A stretch of DNA of 64,000 bases from Nocardiopsis terrae (GCF_014651695.1 NZ_BMXJ01000004.1:1-64000), one strand, 5' to 3'. Shown: positions 35,665 to 45,414, numbered from the stretch's first letter. The notes: generated by a model not told the origin, from the letters alone. Made by a program: numbers and translations.

Positions 35665-35875
35665 CAGTAAGCAAGTCGGCCCCCTCACCCGGACCGGCAA
35701 CGGACCCACCTCAGCGCGACGGACCCCGCCGACCCGCCCGGGCACCCGTCCCGGCCGTGCTCACCGGACCGCTTCGGCCCGGGGCCGCCGCACGGTCCCA
35801 CCCGGCGCCGAGGCACCGAGAGCATCCGCGGCGTACTCCCCGGCGGGACACCGCGCACAGTACCCGGAGAGACCC

Positions 35876-37234
35876 ATGGCAATCCAGGACAGCACCAAGC
35901 AGCCGGTCGGCACCGCCACGCGGCAGCGCCTCGGCCAGGCCCCCGACCCGGGGACCCTGGACCCGGCCGAGCGCATGAGCACCGACGAACTGCGCGCCCT
36001 CCAGTTCGAACGGCTGCGTTGGACCCTGGAGCACGCCTACACGAACGTGCCCCTGTACCGGCGCAAGTTCGACGAGGCCGGAGTACGCCCCGAGGACCTG
36101 GGGAGCCTGGAGGACCTCGCCCTCTTCCCGCACACCACCAAGGCCGACCTGCGCGAGAACTACCCCTTCGGGATGTTCGCCGTCCCCCAGGACCAGGTCA
36201 GCCGCATCCACGCCTCCAGCGGGACCACCGGCAAACCCACCGTGGTCGGCTACACCCGCGAGGACATCGACACCTGGGCCACCGTCGTGGCCCGTTCGAT
36301 CCGCGCCGCGGGCGGCCGCCCCGGCCACAAGGTCCACGTCTCCTACGGTTACGGCCTGTTCACCGGCGGCCTCGGAGCCCACTACGGCGCCGAGAAGCTC
36401 GGCTGCACGGTCATCCCCGCCTCCGGTGGCCAGACCGCCAAACAGGTCCAGCTCATCCAGGACTTCCGGCCCGAGATCATCATGGTCACCCCCAGCTACA
36501 TGCTGACCCTGATGGACGAGTTCGAACGCCAGGGCATCGACCCCCGCACGACCTCACTCAAGGTCGGGATCTTCGGCGCCGAACCCTGGACCGAGAAGAT
36601 GCGCCTGGAGATCGAGGAGCGCTTCGACATCAACGCCGTCGACATCTACGGCCTCTCCGAGGTCATGGGCCCGGGCGTGGCCAACGAGTGCGTGGAGACC
36701 AAGGACGGACTGCACGTCTGGGAGGACCACTTCTACCCCGAGGTGCTCGACCCCCTCACCCAGGACGTCCTGCCCGACGGCGAGAACGGCGAACTGGTCT
36801 TCACCTCGCTGACCAAGCAGGCCATGCCGGTCATCCGCTACCGCACCCGCGACCTGACCACCCTGCGCCCGGGCACGGCCCGCCCGATGCGGCGCATGGA
36901 CAAGGTCACCGGCCGCAGCGACGACATGATCATCCTGCGCGGGGTCAACGTCTTCCCCACCCAGATCGAGGAGATCGTGCTCGGCCTGGACGGGCTCGCC
37001 CCGCACTTCCAACTGGTGCTCACCAAGGAGGGCCGCCTGGACGGCATGACCGTGCGCGTCGAGGCGGCTCCGGACTGCACCGCCGACCGTCGCACGGCCC
37101 TGAGCAGGGAGATCACCGCGACGGTCAAGGACAGGGTCGGGGTGAGCGTGACCGTCGACGTCGTCGACCCCGAACAGATCGAACGCTCGGTCGGCAAGTT
37201 CCGCCGCATCATCGACCAGCGTCCCCGGGACTGA
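35876..37234 (+). CDS. paaK: Phenylacetate-CoA ligase PaaK
   Basis: 452-residue ANL-superfamily ligase. ATP-binding loop SSGTTGKPT, YGLSEVMGPG and RTRDLTTLRPG (A5/A7/A8 region). It activates phenylacetate to phenylacetyl-CoA, the first step and the inducer of the pathway. ATG 35876 follows GGAGAGACCC. Divergent from the rest of the paa genes. Confidence 0.95.
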   Translation: MAIQDSTKQPVGTATRQRLGQAPDPGTLDPAERMSTDELRALQFERLRWTLEHAYTNVPLYRRKFDEAGVRPEDLGSLEDLALFPHTTKADLRENYPFGMFAVPQDQVSRIHASSGTTGKPTVVGYTREDIDTWATVVARSIRAAGGRPGHKVHVSYGYGLFTGGLGAHYGAEKLGCTVIPASGGQTAKQVQLIQDFRPEIIMVTPSYMLTLMDEFERQGIDPRTTSLKVGIFGAEPWTEKMRLEIEERFDINAVDIYGLSEVMGPGVANECVETKDGLHVWEDHFYPEVLDPLTQDVLPDGENGELVFTSLTKQAMPVIRYRTRDLTTLRPGTARPMRRMDKVTGRSDDMIILRGVNVFPTQIEEIVLGLDGLAPHFQLVLTKEGRLDGMTVRVEAAPDCTADRRTALSREITATVKDRVGVSVTVDVVDPEQIERSVGKFRRIIDQRPRD

Positions 37235-37267
37235 GGACCCGGCGGTCCCGGTACCGACGCGCGCAGG

Positions 37268-38536
37268 TCACGGCGTGCCGGAACCGGGCCCGCCCACCAG
37301 GGGCAGGGCCCGTCCGCCGAAATGCGCGTACTCCTCCCCCGTCGCCAGGATGTAGAGGGTGAGCGCGGCCCACGTGCGCTGGCCCCCGGGCCGAACCGCG
37401 TACCGGCCCGGTCCGACCGGAACCATCGGGCACTCCCGGACGGGTTCGGGTTCGAGTTCGGCCAACGGGCCCAGGGCGGTCATCCGCAGCACCCGCCCCC
37501 GCGCGTCCTCCAGCACCTCCAGGCGCTGCGAAGCGTTCTCGTACACACTCCGGGGAAGCGTGCCGGTCGCCGCCGACGGCTCCCGCGGGGGTGTCAGCGG
37601 CTCCTGGATCCGCACCCCGGCGACCGCGTCGAAGACCTCCCCGTACAACTCCTGGTACAGGTCGCGGGTCTGACCGCCGTTGGTCAGCAGGACCACCGCC
37701 AGCCCGGCCCGCGGCAGCAGGCGCAGGAACGCGGCCTGGCCGATGGTGTTGCCGTCGTGGCCCAGCAGCCGGTGACCGTCCCAGCCGTAGCGGATCCAGC
37801 CCAGGCCCCAGGAGTCCCCCAGGGTGTACGGGTCGGGCAGGCCCACCACGTGGCCGAGGGCCGCCCCGTGCAGCAGCGCCTCCTCCGGGAGCGTGCCCGT
37901 GCGGGTCAGCCCCAACGGGGTGAACAACCGCTCGCGCATCGCCTCGTCCCAGGTCAGCCCGGTGACCTTCTCGACGACCCGGCCCAACAGCGGAAAACCC
38001 GAGTTGCAGTAGGAGAAGGTCGCGCCCAGCGGATGGATCACGACGGCCCCGGCCAGCTCGGCGACGTAGCGCTCCAGAACGTCGTCGCCGCGGCCGGTGT
38101 CGGTGAAGACGTCCCCGTCGATCCCGCTCGTGTGGTTGAGCAGGTGCCGGACGGTCAGCCCGGCGGCCGGTCCCGGTTCGGCCAGACGCAGCTCGGGAAG
38201 CACCTCGGCGATCCGGGTGTCCACGGTCAGGGCCCCCTCGTCGACCAGGCCCATGACCAGGGTCGCGGTCAGCACCTTGGTGATCGAACCGATCTGGAAG
38301 ACCGACCCCGCGGTGACCGGATGCCCGGTCCCGGTGTTGAGGACGCCGTGCTCGACCTGGACCAGCTCCCCGGCCCCGCCCGGAGCGGGGCCGGTCCGCA
38401 GGATCCCGAGCTGCGCACCGGGGACCCCGTGCCGTTCGGCCAGTTCGGCGAGCCGCCCCCGCCAGTGCCCCTCGTCGATCACGGGCGAAGGCGGCCGGTC
38501 CGGCACCGGGCCGCCGGCACGTGTCACCTGCTCCAC
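37268..38536 (-). CDS. Class C beta-lactamase-family serine hydrolase
   Basis: 422 residues from GTG 38536, chosen for GGAGGAG upstream. Active-site SxxK is SITK, and the second motif is Tyr-Cys-Asn in FSYCNSG; a later HDGNTIG lies where the third motif is expected. There is no obvious signal peptide, and a C-terminal domain of about 110 residues follows the hydrolase core. Likely a D-aminopeptidase/esterase-type (EstB-like) member rather than a true antibiotic resistance enzyme. Confidence 0.88.
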   Translation of the reverse strand: MEQVTRAGGPVPDRPPSPVIDEGHWRGRLAELAERHGVPGAQLGILRTGPAPGGAGELVQVEHGVLNTGTGHPVTAGSVFQIGSITKVLTATLVMGLVDEGALTVDTRIAEVLPELRLAEPGPAAGLTVRHLLNHTSGIDGDVFTDTGRGDDVLERYVAELAGAVVIHPLGATFSYCNSGFPLLGRVVEKVTGLTWDEAMRERLFTPLGLTRTGTLPEEALLHGAALGHVVGLPDPYTLGDSWGLGWIRYGWDGHRLLGHDGNTIGQAAFLRLLPRAGLAVVLLTNGGQTRDLYQELYGEVFDAVAGVRIQEPLTPPREPSAATGTLPRSVYENASQRLEVLEDARGRVLRMTALGPLAELEPEPVRECPMVPVGPGRYAVRPGGQRTWAALTLYILATGEEYAHFGGRALPLVGGPGSGTP

Positions 38537-38558
38537 GGTGTGCTCCTCCGGGGGACGG

Positions 38559-39362
38559 CTACGGCTTCCGTGCGACGCCGCCGTACTCGGCGACCGGGCG
38601 GATCTCGCCGACCTCGGTCGGCGCCGAGCGCCACAGCGAGCAGGAGACCACGCCCGGCTCCAGGAGTTCGAGGCCGTCGAAGAGCGCCCGGATCCCCGCG
38701 GCACTGCGGATCGTGAGCTTGGGGGTGCCCCGCTCGTTCCACGCCGCGGCCACCTGGTGGGCGCGTTCGTGGTCGATGTCGTCGGTCGGGTGGGAGACCA
38801 CCAGATAGCTCCCGGGGGCGAGCGCGTCCAGCAACCGGTCCAGGATCGAACGCACCTCGGCGTCGTCGGCCACGAAGTTCACCACGCCCAGCAGCATCAG
38901 GGCCACCGGCTTGGAGAAGTCCAGGGTCTTCCCCGCGGCGGCCAGGATGCTCTCCGGGTCGCGCAGGTCGGCGTCGACGTAGTCGGTGGCCCCCTGGTCG
39001 GTGCCGGTCAGCAGGGCACGGGCGTGCGTGAGCACCAGCGGGTCGTTGTCCACGTACACCACCCGGGCCTCCGGGGCCGCGGTCTGGGCCACCTCGTGGG
39101 TGTTGTTGTGGCTGGGAAGTCCGGTACCGATGTCCAGGAACTGCCGGATCCCTTGTTCCTCGGCCAGGTAGGTGACGGTACGGACCAGGAACCCGCGGTC
39201 GGCCACCGCGTTGTCGACGATCTCGGGGAAGAACGAGCGGATCTGGTCGCCCATCTCCCTGTCGACCGGGTAGTTGTCCTTGCCGCCCAACCAGTAGTTC
39301 CAGATACGGGCGTTGTGCGGAACGGAGGTGTCGATCTTGGCGTCGGGGATCTCGGAGGGCAC
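38559..39362 (-). CDS. S-adenosyl methyltransferase of the DUF574 family
   Basis: 267 residues. Starts at GTG 39362 (CAGGACC upstream): DTSVPHNARIWNYWLGGKDNYPVDR is the DUF574 hallmark, followed by the Rossmann motif FLDIGTGLPSHNNTHEVAQ and YVDNDPLVLTHARALL. This family is greatly expanded in actinomycetes; methyl acceptors are mostly unknown. Downstream of it, and 22 bp before the beta-lactamase GTG, transcription probably continues into the hydrolase gene. Confidence 0.93.
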   Translation of the reverse strand: MPSEIPDAKIDTSVPHNARIWNYWLGGKDNYPVDREMGDQIRSFFPEIVDNAVADRGFLVRTVTYLAEEQGIRQFLDIGTGLPSHNNTHEVAQTAAPEARVVYVDNDPLVLTHARALLTGTDQGATDYVDADLRDPESILAAAGKTLDFSKPVALMLLGVVNFVADDAEVRSILDRLLDALAPGSYLVVSHPTDDIDHERAHQVAAAWNERGTPKLTIRSAAGIRALFDGLELLEPGVVSCSLWRSAPTEVGEIRPVAEYGGVARKP

Positions 39363-39612
39363 GGTCCTGTCTTTCCACTGCTTGGTCCGGCCGGACGCCG
39401 GACGGTTCGACCAGTAAAACGGCCCCGGGAACGCACCGGCAAGTGCCGGAGGAGATGGTTCCCTTACCGTTAGGCGCTTTGCGGCGGTCCGACCGTGTCG
39501 GGGGCGGGGGTCGGCCGCCCGGGGCACTGGCGGCCCGGCGAAAACGACTCGTGGTCCGGGAGGGGATCGCGGTAGCTTTCGGCGACCGCACCCCGACCGC
39601 GTTGGAGATCAG

Positions 39613-40386
39613 GTGAAGCACTCGACCGAGGAGTTCGCCCGCATCGCCGAACAGGGCACCGTGCTGCGCTGCCAGGTGGGCTCCGGCGTCCACGGCCTCG
39701 GCCTCGACGGCCGGAACGACCGCGACGAGATGGGGATCTGCGTCGAGCCGCCCGAGTACGTCATCGGTCTGCGCGTCTTCGAGCAGTACGTCCACCGCAC
39801 CCGGCCCGCGCACACCCGGTCCGGCCCCGGCGACCTGGACCTGACCGTGTACTCGCTGCGAAAGTGGACCCGGCTGGCCCTGGACGGCAACCCCACCGTC
39901 CTGCTGCCCCTCTTCGTGCCCGACGAGGACGTCCGCACCCTCACCCCGGTCGGCCGGGAACTGCGCGCCAACGCCCACCGCTTCCCGTCCCGACGGGCCG
40001 GAGAACGCTTCCTGGGCTACCTGCGCGCCCAGCGCGAACGGCTGGCGGGCACCCGCGGCGGCCGACACACCAACCGCCCCGAACTGGTGGAACGGTACGG
40101 CTTCGACACCAAGTACGCCTACCACATGGTCCGGCTGGGTCTCCAGGGCGTGGAACTGCTGGAAACCGGCGGCCTCACCCTGCCGGTGCCCGAACCCGAC
40201 CGCGCCTGGCTGCTCGCCCTGCGCCGCGGGGAGCACAGCCGCGAGGAGGCCCTGGAGCGCGCCGCGGAACTGGAGGCCCGGCTCGCCGGGTTGTGCGGGA
40301 GCAGCGACCTGCCCGCGACGGCCGACGCCGCCTGGGCCGACCGCTGGCTGTGCGAGGTCTACCAACGGGTCTGGAACGAGCGCTGA
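39613..40386 (+). CDS. Nucleotidyltransferase-like protein (pol-beta superfamily, YcgL-type)
   Basis: 257 residues from GTG 39613 with GGAG upstream. GSGVHGLGLDGRNDRDEMGICVEPPEYVIG is the GS...D-x-D/E nucleotidyltransferase core of this uncharacterised family, and FDTKYAYHMVRLGLQGVELLE is a second conserved block. It may nucleotidylate RNA or protein; the target is unknown. It is divergent from the methyltransferase, with 250 bp between them that hold both promoters but no clear operator. Confidence 0.82.
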   Translation: MKHSTEEFARIAEQGTVLRCQVGSGVHGLGLDGRNDRDEMGICVEPPEYVIGLRVFEQYVHRTRPAHTRSGPGDLDLTVYSLRKWTRLALDGNPTVLLPLFVPDEDVRTLTPVGRELRANAHRFPSRRAGERFLGYLRAQRERLAGTRGGRHTNRPELVERYGFDTKYAYHMVRLGLQGVELLETGGLTLPVPEPDRAWLLALRRGEHSREEALERAAELEARLAGLCGSSDLPATADAAWADRWLCEVYQRVWNER

Positions 40387-40553
40387 ACCACGCTGGTCAG
40401 AGCGGGAACCCGGCGCGGCACCGCCGCGACGGCGAGATAGGGTGATCCATCGAAGAGGTACATGCCGCGCCCGAAACTCCGGGTGCCCCGGTGTGCCGGG
40501 TGCCGGGGGCACGGTCCGCGGCGCCCGGGGGACGACACAGTGAAGGAAACACC

Positions 40554-40646
40554 ATGGTCGGAACCATCGCGTTCGTGCTCATGATCATCAGCCTGTCGAT
40601 GATGCTCATCTCCGGTCTCCTCGCGGCCGTCATCAAGACCCGCTAG
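40554..40646 (+). CDS. 30-residue membrane peptide
   Basis: ATG 40554 behind AAGGAAACACC encodes one hydrophobic helix (residues about 4-27, Met/Ile/Leu/Ser-rich) ending in IKTR, a positive-inside C-terminus. Length and shape resemble MetS-type small subunits of NSS amino-acid transporters. No such transporter is adjacent, so a partner-type function is unproven. It is preceded by 167 bp without any other gene. Confidence 0.6.
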   Translation: MVGTIAFVLMIISLSMMLISGLLAAVIKTR

Positions 40647-40713
40647 GCCCCGGAGCCTCCCGGCGCCGGACGTCCCGGCCCGGGAGGCTCCTCAGGGCAC
40701 CGCGGATCCCCGG

Positions 40714-41931
40714 TCAGTCGCCCGGCCCGTTCAGCGGCGTCCGGGTCCGCAGGGTGAGGAGCAGCAGGAGGGCCACCGCCGCCGCGGCGGCGCCCAGCAG
40801 CCCCAGGGCGGACCTCAGGTCGGCTCCGGCCGCACCGAGCCCGGTGATGACGAGGGGGCAGGTGAACTGGCCGATGAACAGCGCCCCGGTCCACAGCCCG
40901 GTTCCGCGCCCGCGCTGCTCGAAGCTGAGCCGGTGGACGGCCCACACCACCAGGGTGGGCAGCAGCAGACCGGTTCCGAAACCGGTGATGACCGCGCCCG
41001 CGATGACGGCCGCCACCGAGGGGGCCGCGAAGACGATCCCCAGCCCCAGGGCGGAGAGACCGAACTCGACCGGGACGAGTACGCGCGGCGTCACGGAGGA
41101 GACCCGGGTGAACAGTCCCGCGCCCAGGGCGGTGGCCAGCGACATGACCGCGCTGATCGCCCCCACCGTGCCGGGGGACGTGACACCGGCGCCGTCCAGT
41201 ACGTAGGACAGGTGCACGATCAGCGCGTAGAACACGACCCCGCCGAAGAGGGTGACCGCGCAGGGGCCGAGCAGTTGGCGCCAGGGAACCCGGACCAGCC
41301 CCTGCCTCGCGGTGTGCTGCGGCTGCCACAGGAGCGCCGCCATCGGCAGTACCAGGACCACCGCGCTGAGGTAGAGCCAGAACGGCGCCCGCCATCCCCA
41401 GGCCCCGAGCAGTCCGCCCAGGAGCAGGAACACGGTCGCGGCGCAGGTGGTCGTCAGTACCTGCATCCCCAGGTAGCGCGCCCGGCGCGCGCCGGACCAG
41501 TAGTCGCCGATCAGGGTCGTGCAGCAGGTCATGATGGCTGCCTCGAACAGGCCCAGGAGCACCCTGCTGGCGATGATCGCGTCGAGTGTGTCGAGGTACA
41601 GGGGCGCGGTACCGACCACCGAGTAGCCGACCATCGCCACCAGCAGGACGCGTTTGCGGTCCACCCGGTCCACGAGCGCCCCCGCGAAGGGCGCCGTCAG
41701 CCCGATCACCAGGGCGGGGACGGTCAGTACCACGGGGACGAGCACGTGCACACCCGCGACGTCGGCGAAGTCACGGGCCATCCGGGGCAGGACCGGGGCG
41801 ATCAGGACGCTGCCGAGGATCGGCATACAGCTGGCCGCCAGGAGCAGCAGTAGCTGGGTGAGGCCGGCCTCGCGCCGGCTGCCCGTGTGTTCTGGTGCCC
41901 CGGGAGGGGGCGGGAGCGTCTTGTCGGGCAC
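40714..41931 (-). CDS. MFS transporter (12-TM, DHA1-like)
   Basis: 405 residues from GTG 41931. Twelve hydrophobic segments; motif A-like GALVDRVDRKRVLL and motif C region with GLLGAWGWRAPFWLYL. The N-terminus SCMPILGSVLIAPVLPRMARDF is typical of drug:H+ antiporters. Substrate unknown. Convergent with nothing; a palindrome cluster lies upstream in its promoter region. Confidence 0.88.
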   Translation of the reverse strand: MPDKTLPPPPGAPEHTGSRREAGLTQLLLLLAASCMPILGSVLIAPVLPRMARDFADVAGVHVLVPVVLTVPALVIGLTAPFAGALVDRVDRKRVLLVAMVGYSVVGTAPLYLDTLDAIIASRVLLGLFEAAIMTCCTTLIGDYWSGARRARYLGMQVLTTTCAATVFLLLGGLLGAWGWRAPFWLYLSAVVLVLPMAALLWQPQHTARQGLVRVPWRQLLGPCAVTLFGGVVFYALIVHLSYVLDGAGVTSPGTVGAISAVMSLATALGAGLFTRVSSVTPRVLVPVEFGLSALGLGIVFAAPSVAAVIAGAVITGFGTGLLLPTLVVWAVHRLSFEQRGRGTGLWTGALFIGQFTCPLVITGLGAAGADLRSALGLLGAAAAAVALLLLLTLRTRTPLNGPGD

Positions 41932-42073
41932 TGGGTACCTCGCTGTCGGGGGGGGATCGGAAGCCGCTGCCGGACGACGGCGGTGCGACGGGGAGGACGA
42001 AGGGGGCGGGTTCTGGTCCCTCGCCGCTCCGTTCGCGTCCGTCCAGCCTGCATGTGTTCCACGTCACCGGGAA

Positions 42074-42113
42074 GAGCGAATTCGCTATACCGCGCATCCA
42101 CCGCGTGGATGCG
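42074..42113. promoter_or_regulatory. Two adjacent palindromes upstream of the MFS gene
   Basis: AGCGAATTCGCT (42074-42085) is a perfect 12-bp palindrome, followed by GCGCATCCAC-cgc-GTGGATGCGC (42091-42113). Read leftward, TATAGC between them resembles a -10 element, so the 12-mer would overlap the start of transcription of the MFS gene about 145 bp before its GTG. The rest of the 338-bp gap (41932-42269) contains only the terminator listed separately. Confidence 0.45.
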
Positions 42114-42175
42114 CGGGCCGGGGGCGGCGAGGCGGCGGTCCGCGCTCCGACGTGCGGGCGTGCCGGGGAACGACA

Positions 42176-42221
42176 GCGCACCCCGCCCCCGGAGCGGTGT
42201 CGTTCCGGGGGCGGGGTGCGC
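42176..42221. terminator. 18-bp perfect-stem terminator of the sugar ABC operon
   Basis: GCGCACCCCGCCCCCGGA (42176-42193) pairs exactly with 42204-42221 across a 10-nt loop, 48 bp after the binding-protein stop. An overlapping alternative stem (GGAACGAC with GTCGTTCC) is also possible. Confidence 0.75.
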
Positions 42222-42269
42222 GGTGCGGACCCGAGCCGGCGAGGGTGCCGGGCTCCGGGCGGGTCCGGC

Positions 42270-43520
42270 CTACTCGGCCTCGTAGGCCTCGTCCATCTCG
42301 GTCAGGGCCTCCTCCACGGTGACGTCACCGGCGAACAGCTGCTGGACGACGGTGAAGTGGGCCTGCTGGACGCGGGGGTTGGGCCAGCGCTGGTCCATGA
42401 ACGGCACCGTGCGGCCCTCGGTCTGGAACTCGGTGAGGGTGGTCAGGGCCGGGTCGATCTCCCGGTCCTCGTCGGGCAGCGCGGTCAGGGTGCCGCCCTC
42501 GGTGGCGTAGATGTCCTGGGCCTCCGGGGAGGCGAGGAACTCGACGAAGGCCGTGGCCTGAGCGGAGTCCGCGCTCTCGGCGTTGAGGCCGTAGGCGGCC
42601 GAGACGGACCCCGGCATGAGGGTCTGGTCGGCGTCGTCGGTGGCCGGCAGGGCGAACATGCCGAGTTCGGTGTCACCTGCCTCGGACTGCACCTGGGACA
42701 GGGTCGTGGCCACCTGGACCAGGCCCACCGCGTCCCCCTGCGCGACGTTGCTGACGGAGGCCTCGTAACTGGTACCGAGGGGGTCCTCGTTGAAGCAGCC
42801 CTCCTCCTCCATCTCCAGGTACTTCTCCATCGCCGTCTGCCAGCCGGAGTCGGCGAAGGCGGCCTCACCCGCGGCCATCTGCTCGTCGAACTCCGGGTTG
42901 TCGGCGTAGACGGTGGTGCCGGCCAGCGCGTAGGTGACCAGCTGGGTCACCCACGGGGTCTGGTTGCCCAGGGCCAGCAGGCTCACCCCCTCGTCGCGGG
43001 CGGTGCCGCACAGGTCGATGAGCTCACTCCAGGTGGTCGGCTCCTCGGCCCCCAGGTCCGCGAGCGCCTCCTTGCCGTAGATGACGCCGATACCGCTGTA
43101 GGTGACGGGAACGACGTAGGTGGCGCCCTCGTACTCGGTGACGGGGCGGTCCCCCTCGGGGATCCGGGAGGTGAACTCCATGTCGCTGAGGTCGGCGAGG
43201 TAGCCGCTCGGTGCCAACAGCTCCACCGCGGCGGGGTTGCCGTTGCCGGGCCAGACGGTGAAGACGTCCGGGGCGGTGCCCGAGGAGAGCTGAGTGCGCA
43301 GTGTGCTCTGGAGCTGGTCGGTGTCCGCGTAGGTGACGGTCACCTCGGTGTCGGGGTTGGCCTCCTGGAAGGCGGCGACCACCGCGTCCATGGGGACGCG
43401 GTCGGTGGAGTTGGCGGTGACGGTGAGGCCGTCTCCCCCGTCTCCGCCGTCGGCGCTGCACGCGGTCAGTGCGGCCGCGGCGGCCAGGCAGGTCAGCGGG
43501 GCGAGGATTCTCCTGGACAT
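42270..43520 (-). CDS. ABC transporter sugar-binding lipoprotein
   Basis: 416 residues, family-1 extracellular solute-binding protein. Signal peptide with lipobox LTAC (Cys about 21), then a mature domain with NPDTEVTVTYADTDQLQSTLRTQLSSGTAPDVFTVWPGN. It binds a carbohydrate outside the cell for the two permeases upstream in the operon. The GH78 gene next door suggests a rhamnoside or rhamnose-containing oligosaccharide. No ATPase gene is present, so a shared MsiK-type ATPase is expected. Confidence 0.92.
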   Translation of the reverse strand: MSRRILAPLTCLAAAAALTACSADGGDGGDGLTVTANSTDRVPMDAVVAAFQEANPDTEVTVTYADTDQLQSTLRTQLSSGTAPDVFTVWPGNGNPAAVELLAPSGYLADLSDMEFTSRIPEGDRPVTEYEGATYVVPVTYSGIGVIYGKEALADLGAEEPTTWSELIDLCGTARDEGVSLLALGNQTPWVTQLVTYALAGTTVYADNPEFDEQMAAGEAAFADSGWQTAMEKYLEMEEEGCFNEDPLGTSYEASVSNVAQGDAVGLVQVATTLSQVQSEAGDTELGMFALPATDDADQTLMPGSVSAAYGLNAESADSAQATAFVEFLASPEAQDIYATEGGTLTALPDEDREIDPALTTLTEFQTEGRTVPFMDQRWPNPRVQQAHFTVVQQLFAGDVTVEEALTEMDEAYEAE

Positions 43521-43556
43521 GTCTGTCTCCGAAAGGTGTGCGGGGGTGGTGGGGCG

Positions 43557-44381
43557 TCAGCCCTTCAGGCCTCCGGCGAAGCCCTGGATGACGCGTTTCT
43601 GCATGGCGAAGTAGACCGTGAGTACGGGGATCGACCCGATGATCAGGCCGGCGAACACCAGTGGCCACTGGGAGACGTACTGTCCGACGAATCCGAACAG
43701 GGCCACGGGGATCGTCTGGTTTCCCGATCCGCTGAGGTAGAGCAGCGGTGTGAGGAAGTCGTTCCAGACGAAGATGACGTTGAGGATGACGACCGTCCCG
43801 GTGATCGGACGGAGCAGCGGCAGCACGACGCTGAAGAACGCCCGCAGCGGCCCGGCGCCGTCCATCATGGCGGCCTCCTCGTAACCGCGGTCGAGACCGC
43901 GGAGGAACCCGGTGTACAGGAAGACGGAGAAGGGCATCTGGAGGCCGGTGTAGAAGATGACCAGCGCCAGCGGGTTGCCCAGCAGGCCCAGGTCGCGCAT
44001 GGTCTGGTAGAGCGGGATGAGTGCCAGCTGGAACGGCAGCAGCAGCCCCAGCATGAACAGGGCGAAGACGGCGCGCGACCATCCGCGGGTGGAGCGCGCG
44101 ATCGGGTACGCGGCCAGCGACGAGAGTACGACCAGCAGCACCACGCTGCCGACGGTGACCAGAGCGCTGTTGAGGATGGCCGGGCCCAGGCCCGCCTGCT
44201 GCCAGGCCTGGACGAAGTTGTCCAGGGTCGGTCGGGCCGAGGGGACCAGCGGTGAGGCGCCGGTCTCCGTCGCGGGGCGGAACGCCTGGACGGCAAGGAT
44301 GTAGATCGGGAAGGCGAAGACGAGGGCCGCGGCGATCATGACCGCTTCCAGCACGCCCGTTCGCCATGTGTAGCGCTTCAC
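43557..44381 (-). CDS. ABC sugar permease, MalG-like
   Basis: 274 residues, six membrane helices, with the EAA loop EEAAMMDGAGPLRAFFSVVLPLLRP that docks the ATPase. GTG 44381 overlaps the previous permease stop (GTGA) and is placed by AGGAGAAGAGGAA. Second membrane component of the uptake system. Confidence 0.92.
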   Translation of the reverse strand: MKRYTWRTGVLEAVMIAAALVFAFPIYILAVQAFRPATETGASPLVPSARPTLDNFVQAWQQAGLGPAILNSALVTVGSVVLLVVLSSLAAYPIARSTRGWSRAVFALFMLGLLLPFQLALIPLYQTMRDLGLLGNPLALVIFYTGLQMPFSVFLYTGFLRGLDRGYEEAAMMDGAGPLRAFFSVVLPLLRPITGTVVILNVIFVWNDFLTPLLYLSGSGNQTIPVALFGFVGQYVSQWPLVFAGLIIGSIPVLTVYFAMQKRVIQGFAGGLKG

Positions 44382-45340
44382 GAGTTCCTCTTCTCCTGGC
44401 GGCCGAGGTAGCCGTACTGGACGCCGCTCAGCACGATCACGAACAGGGTCAGCACGACCGCCATGGCAGTGCTGTAGGCGAAGGCGTTGAACTGGAAGGC
44501 CTCGCGGTAGATGACCGTGGACAGGGTGTCGGTGGCACCGCCCGGCCCGCCCTGGGTCATCACCCACACCTGGTCGAACAGTTTCAGCCCGCCGATGAGG
44601 GAGAGCATCAGGTTGATGGTGAGGGCGGGGGCGAGCATGGGCCGCACGATGTGCCAGAAGCGGCGGAAGGGCCCGGCCCCGTCCATGTCGGAGGCCTCGT
44701 AGATCTCCTGCGGGATGGACTGCAGTCCGGCCAGGAAGATGACCATGGAGTACCCGGAGAACTGCCAGACGATGACGGCGACGACCGACCACAGGGCGAT
44801 GTCGCTGTCCCCGAGCCAGTCCTGGCCGACGGCGCCCAGGCCCACGGAGTCGAGGGCGGCGTTGATCGCGCCCTGCGGGGAGTAGAGGTACTTCCACAGG
44901 TAGGCGGTGACGACCGGGGTGATGACGGCGGGAGCGAAGAAGAAGACGCGCAGGACGTTGCGTGACTTGATCCTGCTGTTGACGCCGAGCGCGAGAAGCA
45001 GTCCGACGGCGTTCTGCACGACGGTGACCGCGAAGGCGATCAGCAGGGTGTGCCCCAGGGCCGAGCGGGCGTTGCCGTCGGAGAACAGGGCCCGGTACTG
45101 GTCCAGCCCGACGAAGGCGTAGTCGCGGGCGAGCCCGTCCCAGTCGGTGAAGGAGTAGAGCGCGCCGCGCGCGCTGGGGACCAGGGCCGCGAACGCGAAG
45201 AAGGCGAGTGCGGGGAGCACGAACCACCAGGGTACGGCGGTTCGACCGGAGCGGCCCCTCCCCCCTTTCGGGGAACGGGGCGGGCTCTTGCTTCCCGCCG
45301 GTGTGGCCGACTGGGCCTGCGTGGCCATGGCTGTCTCCAT
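44378..45340 (-). CDS. ABC sugar permease, MalF-like
   Basis: 320 residues. ATG 45340 (METAMATQ) is preferred because AGGAAG lies at good distance. A Pro/Arg-rich cytoplasmic head precedes six helices. EAA loop: YEASDMDGAGPFRRFWHIVRPMLAP. First gene of the leftward operon, 75 bp from a LacI-type operator. Confidence 0.92.
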   Translation of the reverse strand: METAMATQAQSATPAGSKSPPRSPKGGRGRSGRTAVPWWFVLPALAFFAFAALVPSARGALYSFTDWDGLARDYAFVGLDQYRALFSDGNARSALGHTLLIAFAVTVVQNAVGLLLALGVNSRIKSRNVLRVFFFAPAVITPVVTAYLWKYLYSPQGAINAALDSVGLGAVGQDWLGDSDIALWSVVAVIVWQFSGYSMVIFLAGLQSIPQEIYEASDMDGAGPFRRFWHIVRPMLAPALTINLMLSLIGGLKLFDQVWVMTQGGPGGATDTLSTVIYREAFQFNAFAYSTAMAVVLTLFVIVLSGVQYGYLGRQEKRNS

Positions 45341-45414
45341 CGGGTCTTCCTCGTGGGGTGCCGGAGGTGTCGGCAAGTGCACGACCTCCTGCCAGACTCT
45401 GCGGTTTAACAGAG

